Shown here in pieces: positions 15,610 to 23,896 of a stretch of 64,000 nucleotides of DNA. The notes under the pieces are model-generated. The model saw nothing but the letters and a program-made list of their open reading frames with translations, had not been told where the DNA came from and made no database searches. Origin of the DNA: Amycolatopsis sp. 2-15 (GTDB taxonomy: Bacteria; Actinomycetota; Actinomycetes; Mycobacteriales; Pseudonocardiaceae); NCBI RefSeq assembly GCF_030285625.1, contig NZ_CP127294.1, positions 5,304,501 through 5,368,500 of the forward strand, in the 5' to 3' direction. The translations under genes and the position numbers were made by a program. Numbering within the stretch: the first letter of the stretch is position 1; each line of letters starts with the position of its first letter.

Positions 15610-16529
15610 ATGCCGCGGGCGGACGATGAACCGGTGACAACGACCGCACATCCCGCCACCACGCGCGTCGGGTGGACCGCGCTGACGGCCCTCGCGCCGG
15701 CGGTGTGGGGCACCACCTACCTCGTGACCACCCACCTGCTGCCGGCCGGGCACCCGCTGTTCGCGGCGCTGATGCGGTCGTTGCCGGTAGGGCTGATCGC
15801 CCTGCTGCTGGCCCGCCGCCTGCCTCACGGGTCGTGGTGGTGGAAGCGCTGTGCTGGGCGTGCTGAACATGGGGGCGTTCTTCCCGCTGCTGTTCCTCGC
15901 CGCGCAGCACCTGCCCGGCGGGGTCGCGGCGACGCTGGGTGCGGCACAGCCGGTCGTGGTCGCGTTCCTCGCCGTCGCGATCCTCCGCGAACGGCTCTCC
16001 ACCTGGCGCGTCGCCTGGGGTGTCGTCGGGGTGGCCGGCATCGCCCTGGTCGTGCTCGGGCCCGACGCGGCGCTCGATCCCGTCGGCATCCTCGCCGGGC
16101 TGGCCGGTGCCGTGTCCATGGCCACCGGCGTCGCTGACGAAACGCTGGGGCCGGCCCGAAGGCGTCAGCGCGCTGGGCCTGGCCGGGTGGCAGCTCACCG
16201 CGGCCGGGCTTTTTCTCCTGATCCCGGCTTTGGTGATCGACGGTGTCCCGAGCGACATCGACGGACCGGCCGTCGCCGGGTACCTGTGGCTCGGGCTCGT
16301 CGGCGCGCTGCTCACCTACACGCTCTGGTTCGCCGGCATCCGCCGGCTGCCGGTCACCGCCACCGCGTTGCTCGCGCTGCTCTCACCGCTCGTCGCCGCG
16401 GTCCTCGGCGCCGCCGTCGCCGGGGAAGCTCTCACGTTCGTCCAGCTCGCCGGTTTCGCGTTCGCCCTCACCGCGACGGTTGCCGGGCAACTCAACCCAC
16501 CGAAGAAGAAGGAAACCAGCCAACCATGA
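15610..16529 (+). pseudogene. EamA/DMT-type transporter, broken by two frameshifts
   Basis: Read across three frames this encodes a roughly 300-aa ten-helix drug/metabolite exporter. Frame 1 gives VGWTALTALAPAVWGTTYLV up to GSWWWKR (about 15850). Frame 2 continues LGVLNMGAFFPLLFLAAQHL up to AGAVSMATGV (about 16131). Frame 3 resumes LTKRWGRPEGVSALGLAGWQ to the end. Each shift corresponds to one extra or two missing bases, and neither is in a homopolymer. The start may instead be the GTG at 15634. Its stop overlaps the next gene's ATG. Disruption of a LysR-linked exporter is likely real, but resequencing is needed. Confidence 0.8.
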
Positions 16530-17170
16530 GAATCGCAGTCTTCGGTGGCACCGGGATGGCCGGCCGCGCCGTCGTCACCGAGGCCCTGACCCGCGGGCAC
16601 GCCGTAACGGCCGTGTCGCGCCGGCCGGCCGGCGCGGAAACCGGCCGGCTCAGCGTGCGTGCCCTGGACGTCGCGCGAACCGAGGACCTGGAGCCGGTTC
16701 TGACCGCGGCGGACGCCGCCGTCCTCGCCATCCGCCTCGCCCCCGGCAGCGAGCAGCTGCTGGCGCCCCTGACCCGCGCCTTCCTCGACGTGGCGAAGCG
16801 ATGCGGCACCGGGGTCCTGGTGGTCGGCGGCTCGGCGCCGTTGCGCTCTCCGCATGACGCCGGCCGCCTGCTCATCGACGACCCCGCCTACGTTCCCGAC
16901 GAATGGCAGACCATCGCCCGGGCCAGCCTCGACCAATTCCGCGTCTGCCGGGACCATCCCCACGACGCCTGCACGTACCTCAGCCCACCGGCGATCCTCG
17001 AACCGGGCACGCGCACCGGCGGCTACCGGCGGGGGAGCACCACACTCCTCACCGACGGCAACGGCGACTCGCGGATCACCGCGCCCGACCTCGCGATCGC
17101 GGTGCTCGACGAACTCGAGAACCCGGGCGGTGAACACCACTTCACGGTCGGCCGAGACCGGGAGGGGTGA
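16526..17170 (+). CDS. NAD(P)-binding Rossmann-fold reductase (NmrA/YwnB-like)
   Basis: A 214-aa atypical SDR with the cofactor loop FGGTGMAGRAVV near the N-terminus (GxxGxxG) and a following SRRPAG basic cluster that would suit NADP. VLVVGGSAPLR and YLSPPAILEPGTRTGGYR match YwnB/NmrA-like proteins, which act as reductases or redox sensors rather than classical dehydrogenases. The Tyr-xxx-Lys pair of classical SDRs is absent. The ATG overlaps the EamA stop (ATGA), so both were one operon under the divergent LysR. Confidence 0.8.
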   Translation: MRIAVFGGTGMAGRAVVTEALTRGHAVTAVSRRPAGAETGRLSVRALDVARTEDLEPVLTAADAAVLAIRLAPGSEQLLAPLTRAFLDVAKRCGTGVLVVGGSAPLRSPHDAGRLLIDDPAYVPDEWQTIARASLDQFRVCRDHPHDACTYLSPPAILEPGTRTGGYRRGSTTLLTDGNGDSRITAPDLAIAVLDELENPGGEHHFTVGRDREG

Positions 17171-17175
17171 TCCGC

Positions 17176-18003
17176 TCAGTCCTGCGTGCCGTGGGCCTGC
17201 GCAGCCACTTCGTCCCAGTCGCGCCAGGTCCGCAGCCGCGCCGAGTACTCCTGTTCAACGCGCGGGATCTGGTCGCGGCCCAGGAACAGGCGCAGGGGCG
17301 GGTCGGCGGCGTCGACGAGGGTGAGGATGGCGTCGCTCGTGGCGGTCGGGTCGCCGACCATGCCGGGTCGGGTGCGGGCGGCGCGGGCCTGGCGCGCGGG
17401 TTCGTACTGGGCGAGCGGTTCGGCGTGCACGGCGGAGCGGCCGCTCCAGTCCGTGCTGTAGCCCGTGGGCTCGACGATCGTCACGTGCACGCCGAACGGT
17501 GCGACCTCCTGGGCCAGGGAGGTGCTGAACCCTTCGAGCCCCCACTTCGACGCGTGGTAGAGCCCGAGGTTGGGGAACGCGAGCACACCGCCGATCGAGG
17601 ACACCTGGAGGATGTGGCCGGAGCCCTGGGCCCGCAGGATCGGGACCGCGGCCTGGGTGACCCACAGCGCGCCGAACAGGTTGGTCTCGATCTGCGCGCG
17701 GGCCTGCTCTTCGCTGATCTCCTCGATGGCGCCGAAGAGCCCGTAGCCGGCGTTGTTGACGACCACGTCGAGCCGGCCGAAGCGGTCGTGCGCGCGGGCG
17801 ACGGCACTGTCCACAGCGGACTTGTCGGTGACGTCGAGGGCGAGCGGCAGCACGTGCTCGCCGTACTTCGCGGCCAGGTCGTCGAGGGTCGCCGTGTCGC
17901 GTGCGGTGGCGGCGACCTTGTCACCCCGGGCGAGCGCGGCTTCGGCCCACTGGCGGCCGAAGCCGCGCGACGTGCCGGTAATGAACCAGACCTTCTCAGT
18001 CAT
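17176..18003 (-). CDS. SDR family oxidoreductase
   Basis: A 275-aa classical SDR. The cofactor loop is FITGTSRGFGRQWA, with NNAGYG, LQVSSIGG (catalytic Ser) and YHASKWGLEG (Tyr, Lys). The ATARDTATLDDL sequence after the second strand suggests NADP. Members of this group with FNLGLYHASKWG and YSTDWSG segments are common in actinomycetes and oxidise or reduce unknown alcohols and ketones. It converges on the preceding reductase with five bases between stops. The next minus-strand gene (DinB-like) lies 49 bases upstream and could be co-transcribed. Confidence 0.9.
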   Translation of the reverse strand: MTEKVWFITGTSRGFGRQWAEAALARGDKVAATARDTATLDDLAAKYGEHVLPLALDVTDKSAVDSAVARAHDRFGRLDVVVNNAGYGLFGAIEEISEEQARAQIETNLFGALWVTQAAVPILRAQGSGHILQVSSIGGVLAFPNLGLYHASKWGLEGFSTSLAQEVAPFGVHVTIVEPTGYSTDWSGRSAVHAEPLAQYEPARQARAARTRPGMVGDPTATSDAILTLVDAADPPLRLFLGRDQIPRVEQEYSARLRTWRDWDEVAAQAHGTQD

Positions 18004-18052
18004 GGTGGGTGTGGATTCCGTTCGTCTCGGGTGTTCCGGTCGGGTTCAAGGG

Positions 18053-18586
18053 TCACATCAGGGAGGTGAGGACGAGGTAACCGTCGAGGCGGTTCACCTG
18101 GTCGGTGTCGGGGTCCGGCGGCAGGGCGTGCCCGAGGTTCTCGGAGCGGACCTCGCCGATCCACTGGTCGTGCTGGTACTCGTGGTTGATCAGCGCGATC
18201 AGCAGGTGCCGGCACACGACGGTGAGCTGGTCGGGCGAGCTCACGCGGCCGCCGGCGATGGCGTCGAGCCGAGCGTGGACGCGAGCCGCGACGGTCTCCC
18301 GGAACGTGGTGAGCCGCTCCACCGTCGGCAGCGCGCCGCGGAACTGTTCGGGCCGGGCCGAGTCCATCAGCCCGTCGAGCTCGGGGTCGGGGCTCGGCTC
18401 GGCGGCGGTGAGGTTGCGGACCATGAAGTGGGCGACGTGCGCCTGGTGGCCGAGGTGCCAGCCGATGGCGCTGGAGTTCTCGTGCGGGCGCCACGTCACC
18501 TCGTCGGCGCTGAGGTCTTTCCACAGCAGGTCGGTGTAGGCGCGGGCACGGTCGTACTCGCGGAGGAGCTCGGTCACTTCGTGCAT
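18053..18586 (-). CDS. DinB family protein
   Basis: A 177-aa four-helix-bundle protein of the DinB/YfiT superfamily. Three metal-binding histidines fit the family: IGWHLGHQAHVAHF in the first half and LINHEYQHDQWIGE in the second. Members include metal-dependent thiol transferases (mycothiol or bacillithiol S-transferases), and a mycothiol-linked detoxification role is plausible in this organism but is inferred. The ATG at 18586 (MHEVTELLREYDRARAYTDL) is chosen because the family fold begins at this helix. The frame extends 18 codons upstream without family similarity. Confidence 0.82.
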   Translation of the reverse strand: MHEVTELLREYDRARAYTDLLWKDLSADEVTWRPHENSSAIGWHLGHQAHVAHFMVRNLTAAEPSPDPELDGLMDSARPEQFRGALPTVERLTTFRETVAARVHARLDAIAGGRVSSPDQLTVVCRHLLIALINHEYQHDQWIGEVRSENLGHALPPDPDTDQVNRLDGYLVLTSLM

Positions 18587-18748
18587 CGTGATCACCTGGG
18601 GTGTGTGAGGTTTCCGGCGACGCCCGGAGTAGGCGCCCACCCAGTGTGGCTCGCCGGTGGCACGGATGATCGAAGGGCGGATAGCCGTCGCAACCAGGCC
18701 GCGCTCGATCGGATCAACTTTTTCCGGTCGTCACTCGTCTGTCCCGGT

Positions 18749-19663
18749 ATGAGCACGAAGATCACCAAGACGGCGCTGCTGTTCGCGCTGGCCGCAGGCA
18801 CCGCGGTGCTGGCCGGCTGCGGCGGGAGCACCGACAACGCGCCCGCGCCCGCCGCCGCCTCCTCCGCGGCGAGCAGCACCGAGGCCGCCACCGGCGGGAC
18901 AGCCCCGGACACGAGCACGCCGGAAGGCAAAGCCGAGGCGGACTCCGTCAAGTCCGAGAACCTGATGGCCGACTGCATGAAGCGGGCCGGGTTCAAGTAC
19001 GTGCCCCACCCGATGCGGTACGCGGTCTCGAAGAGCAACATCGCGGGCATCGACCCGGCGCTGACGTCGTACGAGGCGCTCAAGGCCTACCGCCAGAAGT
19101 ACGGCTACGGCACGGGGTACGCCAAGGACGTCTTCCCGAACGACCCGGCCGTCGCCGTCCCGGTGAACCCGCCGAATCCCAACAACGCGATCCGCGCGGC
19201 GCTGCCCGCGGCCCAGCAGACGGCCTACGACACCGCCTACGGCGCGCCCCGGGAGCTGAGCTACGCGGACGCCAAGAAGCCCCAGGGCGGGTGCATCGCC
19301 GAGGTCAACCGGCAGATGGGCAACACCGGCGGCGAAAGCAAGTCCGACGCCGGCCAGCAGGCCGCCGCGCGCGAAGCTTCGCAAAGGTTCGAGACCGACT
19401 CCCGGGTGCTGGCCGCCGCCCAGGACTACGGCAGCTGCCTGCGTCGCAAGGGCTACGCGGTGCCGAGCACCAAACCCGGCGTCGTCGAGCACACCCTCAG
19501 CCAGGCCGCGCAGCAGGAGTACGACTCGAACCCCGCCGCCTCGAAGCAGCAGGGCCTGAGCAAGGAGATCAAGACCTCGCTGGACGACCTGGAGTGCGGC
19601 AAGGCCTACGAAGCCGTCGCGAAGCCGTTCGTCCAGGCGCTGCTGCAGGCGGGAGTCGGCTGA
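18749..19663 (+). CDS. Lipoprotein heading a MacAB-like export operon
   Basis: A 304-aa secreted lipoprotein. The signal peptide ends in a lipobox LAGC at residue 23-26, followed by a Gly/Ser/Ala/Pro-rich tether. The mature part has five cysteines, two in MADCMKRAGF and YGSCLRRKGY contexts that look like repeats of one motif, suggesting disulfides. No enzymatic motif is seen. Its stop is one base from the next start, and it is followed by adaptor, ATPase and permease genes, so it probably works with that ABC system at the membrane surface, as a substrate-binding or assembly component. Confidence 0.82.
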   Translation: MSTKITKTALLFALAAGTAVLAGCGGSTDNAPAPAAASSAASSTEAATGGTAPDTSTPEGKAEADSVKSENLMADCMKRAGFKYVPHPMRYAVSKSNIAGIDPALTSYEALKAYRQKYGYGTGYAKDVFPNDPAVAVPVNPPNPNNAIRAALPAAQQTAYDTAYGAPRELSYADAKKPQGGCIAEVNRQMGNTGGESKSDAGQQAAAREASQRFETDSRVLAAAQDYGSCLRRKGYAVPSTKPGVVEHTLSQAAQQEYDSNPAASKQQGLSKEIKTSLDDLECGKAYEAVAKPFVQALLQAGVG

Positions 19664-19664
19664 C

Positions 19665-20894
19665 GTGGTCACCAACCCCCGGCGCGTCGTCCTCGTGCTG
19701 ATGGGCGTGGCGCTGGCGGCGGGCGCGGTCGGCTGGGTCGTCGGCTCGCGGATCACCTCGCCCGCCGACGCCGCGGCGGCGCACCAGCCACCGCCCGCGT
19801 CGCTCATCACGGTCGCGGTGCGCAAGCAGAAGCTCACCAGCACCGTGACCGCCCAGGGCACCGTCGCCTACACCGGCGCGACCCCGCTCACGCTGACCGG
19901 TTCGGTCGGCGCCCCGGCCGGCGACGCGGCGACACCGGCGACCCAGCTGGTGACCAAGGCACCGGAGGCGGGCGCGACCGTGGGCTCGGGCGCCCGGCTG
20001 CTGGAGGTCAGCGGGCGCCCCGTGTTCCTCCTGCCCGGCGCGGTGCCGATGTACCGCACGCTGGCCGACGGGATGACCGGTGATGACGTGAAGCAGCTGC
20101 AGGCCGCGTTGACCGCACTGGGGTTCGGGCACCCGCGCGGCGGGAAGTTCGACGCCGCGACCCAGATCCAGGTGCAGCGCTGGTACGAGCGCGCCGGCTA
20201 CGAACCGCAGACCACCACGGACACGCCGCCGAAGGTGACGATCCCGTCCGGGGAGATCCTGTTCCTGCCCGAGCTGCCGGTGCGCCTCGATTCGGTGATC
20301 ACCCGCGCGGGCGCGCAGGCGACCGGCCGGATCGGCACCGCGACGTCGAGCAAAGTGGACCTGCGGGGCACCCTGCCGACGGCGGACGCGCAGTTCGTGC
20401 GGGCCGGCATGACGGCGAAGCTGTCGCTGCCCGACGGCACCACAACGTCCGCGAAGGTGGACGCCATCGGGCCGGACGCGGCGCCGCCACCGGCCGACGA
20501 ACCGGCGAGCGGGAACGCCGGCGACACCGACGGCTCAGGGGACCAGGCGAACGGCACAGGTCAGACCGGTGGCGCCGGGCAGCAGCCGGCCGCGGCCGAC
20601 TCCGTGCCGGTCCGCTTCGCCGCGGCGGACCCGAAGACGCTGGCCGCGTACGCCGGGCAAGCGGTGCGGATCGACATCGAGGTGGGTGCGACCTCGGGTG
20701 ACGTGCTGGTCGTCCCGGTGGCCGCCGTCGCGACGAGCGCCGACGGCGCGACCCGCGTCCAGGTGCAGCGCGCCGGCGGCGCGGTCGAAGACGTTCCGGT
20801 GCGCACGGGGCTGACCGCCGACGGGCTGGTGGAGGTCACCGCCTCCGGCGGCGGGCTCGCGGCCGGTGACCGGGTGGCGGCGGGCACGAAGTGA
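19665..20894 (+). CDS. MacA/HlyD-like adaptor with peptidoglycan-binding domain
   Basis: A 409-aa membrane-anchored protein. One N-terminal transmembrane helix (VVLVLMGVALAAGAVGWVVG) precedes an efflux-adaptor barrel start (SLITVAVRKQKLTSTVTAQGTV). At residues about 140-190 there is a PG_binding_1 domain (DGMTGDDVKQLQAALTALGF). The C-terminal part returns to adaptor strands (DVLVVPVAAVAT; VEDVPVRTGLTADGLVEV). This hybrid occurs in Gram-positive MacAB-like systems, where it replaces the periplasm-spanning MacA. It overlaps the ATPase gene by four bases. Confidence 0.85.
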   Translation: MVTNPRRVVLVLMGVALAAGAVGWVVGSRITSPADAAAAHQPPPASLITVAVRKQKLTSTVTAQGTVAYTGATPLTLTGSVGAPAGDAATPATQLVTKAPEAGATVGSGARLLEVSGRPVFLLPGAVPMYRTLADGMTGDDVKQLQAALTALGFGHPRGGKFDAATQIQVQRWYERAGYEPQTTTDTPPKVTIPSGEILFLPELPVRLDSVITRAGAQATGRIGTATSSKVDLRGTLPTADAQFVRAGMTAKLSLPDGTTTSAKVDAIGPDAAPPPADEPASGNAGDTDGSGDQANGTGQTGGAGQQPAAADSVPVRFAAADPKTLAAYAGQAVRIDIEVGATSGDVLVVPVAAVATSADGATRVQVQRAGGAVEDVPVRTGLTADGLVEVTASGGGLAAGDRVAAGTK

Positions 20895-21577
20895 GCGACC
20901 CGGTCATCCGGCTAGACGGTCTCGGCCGGGTGTTCCCCGCCGACCCGCCGGTCCACGCGCTCGCCGACGTCCACCTGAGCGTCGAGACGGGCGACTACGT
21001 GTCGATCGTGGGCGCGTCGGGCTCGGGCAAGTCGACCCTGCTCAACACCCTGGGCCTGCTGGACCGGCCGACGTCGGGCAGCTACCGGCTGGACGGTGTC
21101 GAGACCACCGGTCTGGCCGACGGCGCCCGCGCCGAGCTGCGCGGCAGCCGCATCGGGTTCGTGTTCCAGGCGTTCCACCTGCTGCCGCACCGCAGCGCCG
21201 CGGACAACGTGGCGATGGCCGAGCTGTACCGGCACACCGACCGCAAGCACCGGCCGGAGCGCGCGCGGGAAGCGCTGGCCCGGGTCGGGCTCGCCCACCG
21301 AGTGGGGTTCCGGCCCGACCGGCTCTCCGGCGGCGAGCGGCAGCGCGTGGCGATCGCCCGCGCCCTGCTGGGCCGCCCGGCGCTGCTGCTGTGCGACGAG
21401 CCGACCGGCAACCTCGACCGGGCGAACACCGAAAGCGTGCTCGATCTGTTCGACGAGCTGTCGGCGCAGGGCGTGACGCTGGTCGTCATCACGCACGACG
21501 AGCAGGTCAGCGGCCGCGCCCGGCGGCGGGTGCGCATCGAGGACGGCCGGGTCGCCGAGGAGCAGGTGTGCGCCTGA
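20891..21577 (+). CDS. ABC transporter ATP-binding protein (MacB/LolD type)
   Basis: A 228-aa ATPase. Walker A is GASGSGKST, the Q-loop is FVFQAFHLLPH, the signature is LSGGERQRVAIARAL, Walker B is LLLCDEPTGNLD, and the switch histidine is in VITHDEQV. The DEPTGNLD form and short length mark the MacB/LolD/FtsE group, which drives mechanotransmission rather than bulk transport. It overlaps the adaptor gene by four bases and the permease gene by ten. Confidence 0.95.
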   Translation: MSDPVIRLDGLGRVFPADPPVHALADVHLSVETGDYVSIVGASGSGKSTLLNTLGLLDRPTSGSYRLDGVETTGLADGARAELRGSRIGFVFQAFHLLPHRSAADNVAMAELYRHTDRKHRPERAREALARVGLAHRVGFRPDRLSGGERQRVAIARALLGRPALLLCDEPTGNLDRANTESVLDLFDELSAQGVTLVVITHDEQVSGRARRRVRIEDGRVAEEQVCA

Positions 21578-22779
21578 GCGACCTGCTGGACGAGGCACTC
21601 GCCGGGATCGCGGCCCGGCCGGTGCGCACGGCGTTGACCGTGCTGGGCACCTTCATCGGCATCACCACGCTGGTGGTCACGCTCGGCGTCGCGGCGACGG
21701 CGGGCAACCAGATCGCAGGCCGGTTCGACGCCGTGACCGCGACCGGGGTGACCGTGACCGTGCCGCCGCCTCCCGCCCCGTCGAGCCCGCCGCTGGTCGA
21801 CTGGGCGGGCCTGGCCGACCTGCAGCGGCTCAACGGGGTGCACGCCGCGGCGTCGATCGCCGAGCTGGACACCGGCGGGACCGGCGCGTTGTCCGTGCGC
21901 GCCAACGAACTCGACGACCCGACCACCGTCGCCGACCGGGCGTTGCCGGTGGTCGCGGCCACGGCCGGACTGCCGGCCGTGGTGAACGCGACGATCGCCC
22001 AGGGCCGCTTCTTCGACAACGGCCACGTCAGCCGCCGCGACCGCGTCGCCGTTCTCGGTGCCGGCGCGGCGAAACTGCTGGGCATCACGCGGGTGGACGA
22101 CCAGCCCGCGGTGTTCGTCGACGACCGCGCGTTCACCGTGATCGGCATCCTCGGCGATGGGGGACTGGACCTGGACCGCGCGCTGGACACCTCCGTCGTG
22201 CTCCCGTACACGACGGCGGCCGACCGGCTGGGCGCCGGCGCGCCGACGAAGGTCCTCATCCGCACGGACCTCGGCGCGGCGAGCTTGATCGCGCGCCAGG
22301 CCCCGATCGCCTTGAGCCCCAACGGTCACGACTCGCTGCAGGTCCTGGCGCCACCGGACCCGGCGAGCCTGCGCGGCGGCGTCGAGCACGACATCAACGG
22401 GCTGTTCGTGGTGCTCGGGCTGGTGTCGCTGGTGGTCGGGGCCATCGGCATCGCGAACGTCACCCTGGTGACCGTGATGGAACGTGTGGGCGAGATCGGC
22501 CTCCGCCGCTCGCTCGGCGCGCGCCGCCGGCACATCGCGGCGCAGTTCCTCGTGGAATCGGTGACCGTGGGCCTCTTCGGCGGCCTGCTTGGCAGCAGCG
22601 CGGGGATCATCGCCGTGGTGATCGTGTCGGCGGCGAACGGCTGGACCCCCGTGCTGGACCTGTCCCTCGCCGCCGGCGCGCCAGTGACGGGCGCGCTGGT
22701 CGGGTTGCTCGCCGGTCTGTACCCGGCGGTGCGGGCCGCGCGCATGGAACCGGTGGAGGCGCTGCGTTCGGGCACCTGA
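21568..22779 (+). CDS. ABC transporter permease (FtsX/MacB type)
   Basis: A 403-aa permease with one N-terminal transmembrane helix (ALTVLGTFIGITTLVVTLGV), a large extracytoplasmic MacB_PCD domain, and three C-terminal helices starting LFVVLGLVSLVVGAIGIANV. The cytoplasmic coupling loop ERVGEIGLRRSLGARRRHI is the FtsX signature. The GTG at 21568 lies inside the ATPase gene and gives the expected N-terminus LSDLLDEALAGIAARPVRTA. With the adaptor, ATPase and lipoprotein it forms a complete tripartite-like exporter. The cargo (lipid, peptide or antibiotic) is unknown. Confidence 0.93.
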   Translation: MRLSDLLDEALAGIAARPVRTALTVLGTFIGITTLVVTLGVAATAGNQIAGRFDAVTATGVTVTVPPPPAPSSPPLVDWAGLADLQRLNGVHAAASIAELDTGGTGALSVRANELDDPTTVADRALPVVAATAGLPAVVNATIAQGRFFDNGHVSRRDRVAVLGAGAAKLLGITRVDDQPAVFVDDRAFTVIGILGDGGLDLDRALDTSVVLPYTTAADRLGAGAPTKVLIRTDLGAASLIARQAPIALSPNGHDSLQVLAPPDPASLRGGVEHDINGLFVVLGLVSLVVGAIGIANVTLVTVMERVGEIGLRRSLGARRRHIAAQFLVESVTVGLFGGLLGSSAGIIAVVIVSAANGWTPVLDLSLAAGAPVTGALVGLLAGLYPAVRAARMEPVEALRSGT

Positions 22780-22806
22780 GGCGCGCCGGCCGTAGGATCG
22801 GTCATC

Positions 22807-23709
22807 ATGAGGTACGCGATCGCGATTCCGCAGTACTACGCCGACGGCTCGTTCGATCCGGGTGCGTTCCGCGACTACCTGCAGCGCGCGGAAGCGGCCG
22901 GCTTCCACAGCGCGTGGACGCAGGAGGCCGTGTTCGGCAAGCGCCCGCAGCTGAGCCCGCTGGAGGCCATGACGTTCGCCGCCGCGTGCACCGACACCCT
23001 GCGGCTGGGCTGCACGGTGTTCGTGTCCACGCTGCACATCCCCGCGCAGCTGGCGAAGAGCACCAGCAGCCTCGACCAGCTGTCGCGGGGGCGCCTCGAG
23101 GTCGGCGTCGGCTCCGGCGGCAAGAACCGGCCGTTCCCGGCGTTCGGCATGCGGTCCGAGCGCTACCTGGCCCGGTTCACCGAAGGCGTCGAGCTGCTCA
23201 AACAGCTGTGGACGCAGGACAGCGTCGACCACGACGGGGAGTTCTGGCAGCTGTCCGGCGCGACGATAACGCCCCGCCCGTTCCAGAAGCCGCACCCGCC
23301 GCTGTGGTTCGGCTGCAGCGGGCCGAAGGCGCTGAGGCGCGCCCTCGACCTGGGCACCGGGTTCTTCGGCGCGGGCTCGGCCCCGACGGCCGACTTCGCC
23401 GAGCAGGTGCGGTTCGTGCGTGCGCAAGGTGATCGTCCGGACTTCGAGATCGCCAAACGCGTCTACATCGCGATCGAAGCCGACGCCGCCCGGGCCCGGG
23501 AACGCGTCAACGCCGAGCTCACCGGCCTCTACGGCGGCCTTCCGCCCGCCATCGAAGCGGCCGCGATCGCCGGCACTCCGGACGACTGCGTCCGCGCCGT
23601 GCGCGAGGTGATCGACGCCGGCGCCGAGCTCGTCCTGTTCACCCCGCTGTACGATCAGGCCCGGCACGCGGACGTGATCGCGAAGGAGATCATCCCCGCG
23701 CTGTCCTAG
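22807..23709 (+). CDS. LLM class (F420-dependent type) oxidoreductase
   Basis: A 300-aa luciferase-like TIM-barrel protein. Family signatures are the N-terminal AIPQYYADGSFDPGAFRDY, SAWTQEAVFGKRPQLSPLE, and GVGSGGKNRPFPAFGM, which lines the cofactor site in F420-dependent members. Length fits that group. It probably carries out hydride transfer with F420H2 on an unknown substrate. It follows the permease by 27 bases on the same strand, so co-transcription is possible, but the functions are not obviously related. Confidence 0.87.
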   Translation: MRYAIAIPQYYADGSFDPGAFRDYLQRAEAAGFHSAWTQEAVFGKRPQLSPLEAMTFAAACTDTLRLGCTVFVSTLHIPAQLAKSTSSLDQLSRGRLEVGVGSGGKNRPFPAFGMRSERYLARFTEGVELLKQLWTQDSVDHDGEFWQLSGATITPRPFQKPHPPLWFGCSGPKALRRALDLGTGFFGAGSAPTADFAEQVRFVRAQGDRPDFEIAKRVYIAIEADAARARERVNAELTGLYGGLPPAIEAAAIAGTPDDCVRAVREVIDAGAELVLFTPLYDQARHADVIAKEIIPALS

Positions 23710-23766
23710 AGGTGACCGTCACACCCTTGACCCGAAACGACTTCGGCGGTTTCGGCGATCACCTCT
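23708..23766 (+). terminator. Nested inverted repeats after the LLM gene
   Basis: An outer pair AGAGGTGA (23708-23715) and TCACCTCT (23759-23766) encloses an inner hairpin CCGAAAC (23732-23738) / GTTTCGG (23749-23755). The structure begins at the LLM stop codon. No U-tract follows, as is usual in actinomycetes. Confidence 0.4.
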
Positions 23767-23896
23767 GGTCGCCCCGTGGGAAGGTGGCGTGAAGGGCATC
23801 CGGAGCGCCCGGCTGTCATCACTGTGGTGGCCCCACATGGGAAACGCTCTCTCGGCGCCTAGCGTGATCATCACTGGGTGCTCGAAGGAGTGAACG

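Noticed and set aside
21082..23667. Long minus-strand open frame of 861 codons opposite the ABC transporter and LLM genes.
   Set aside because: It is antisense to three genes with clear motifs and its translation is low-complexity Arg/Gly/His-rich, an expected artefact of high-GC third positions.
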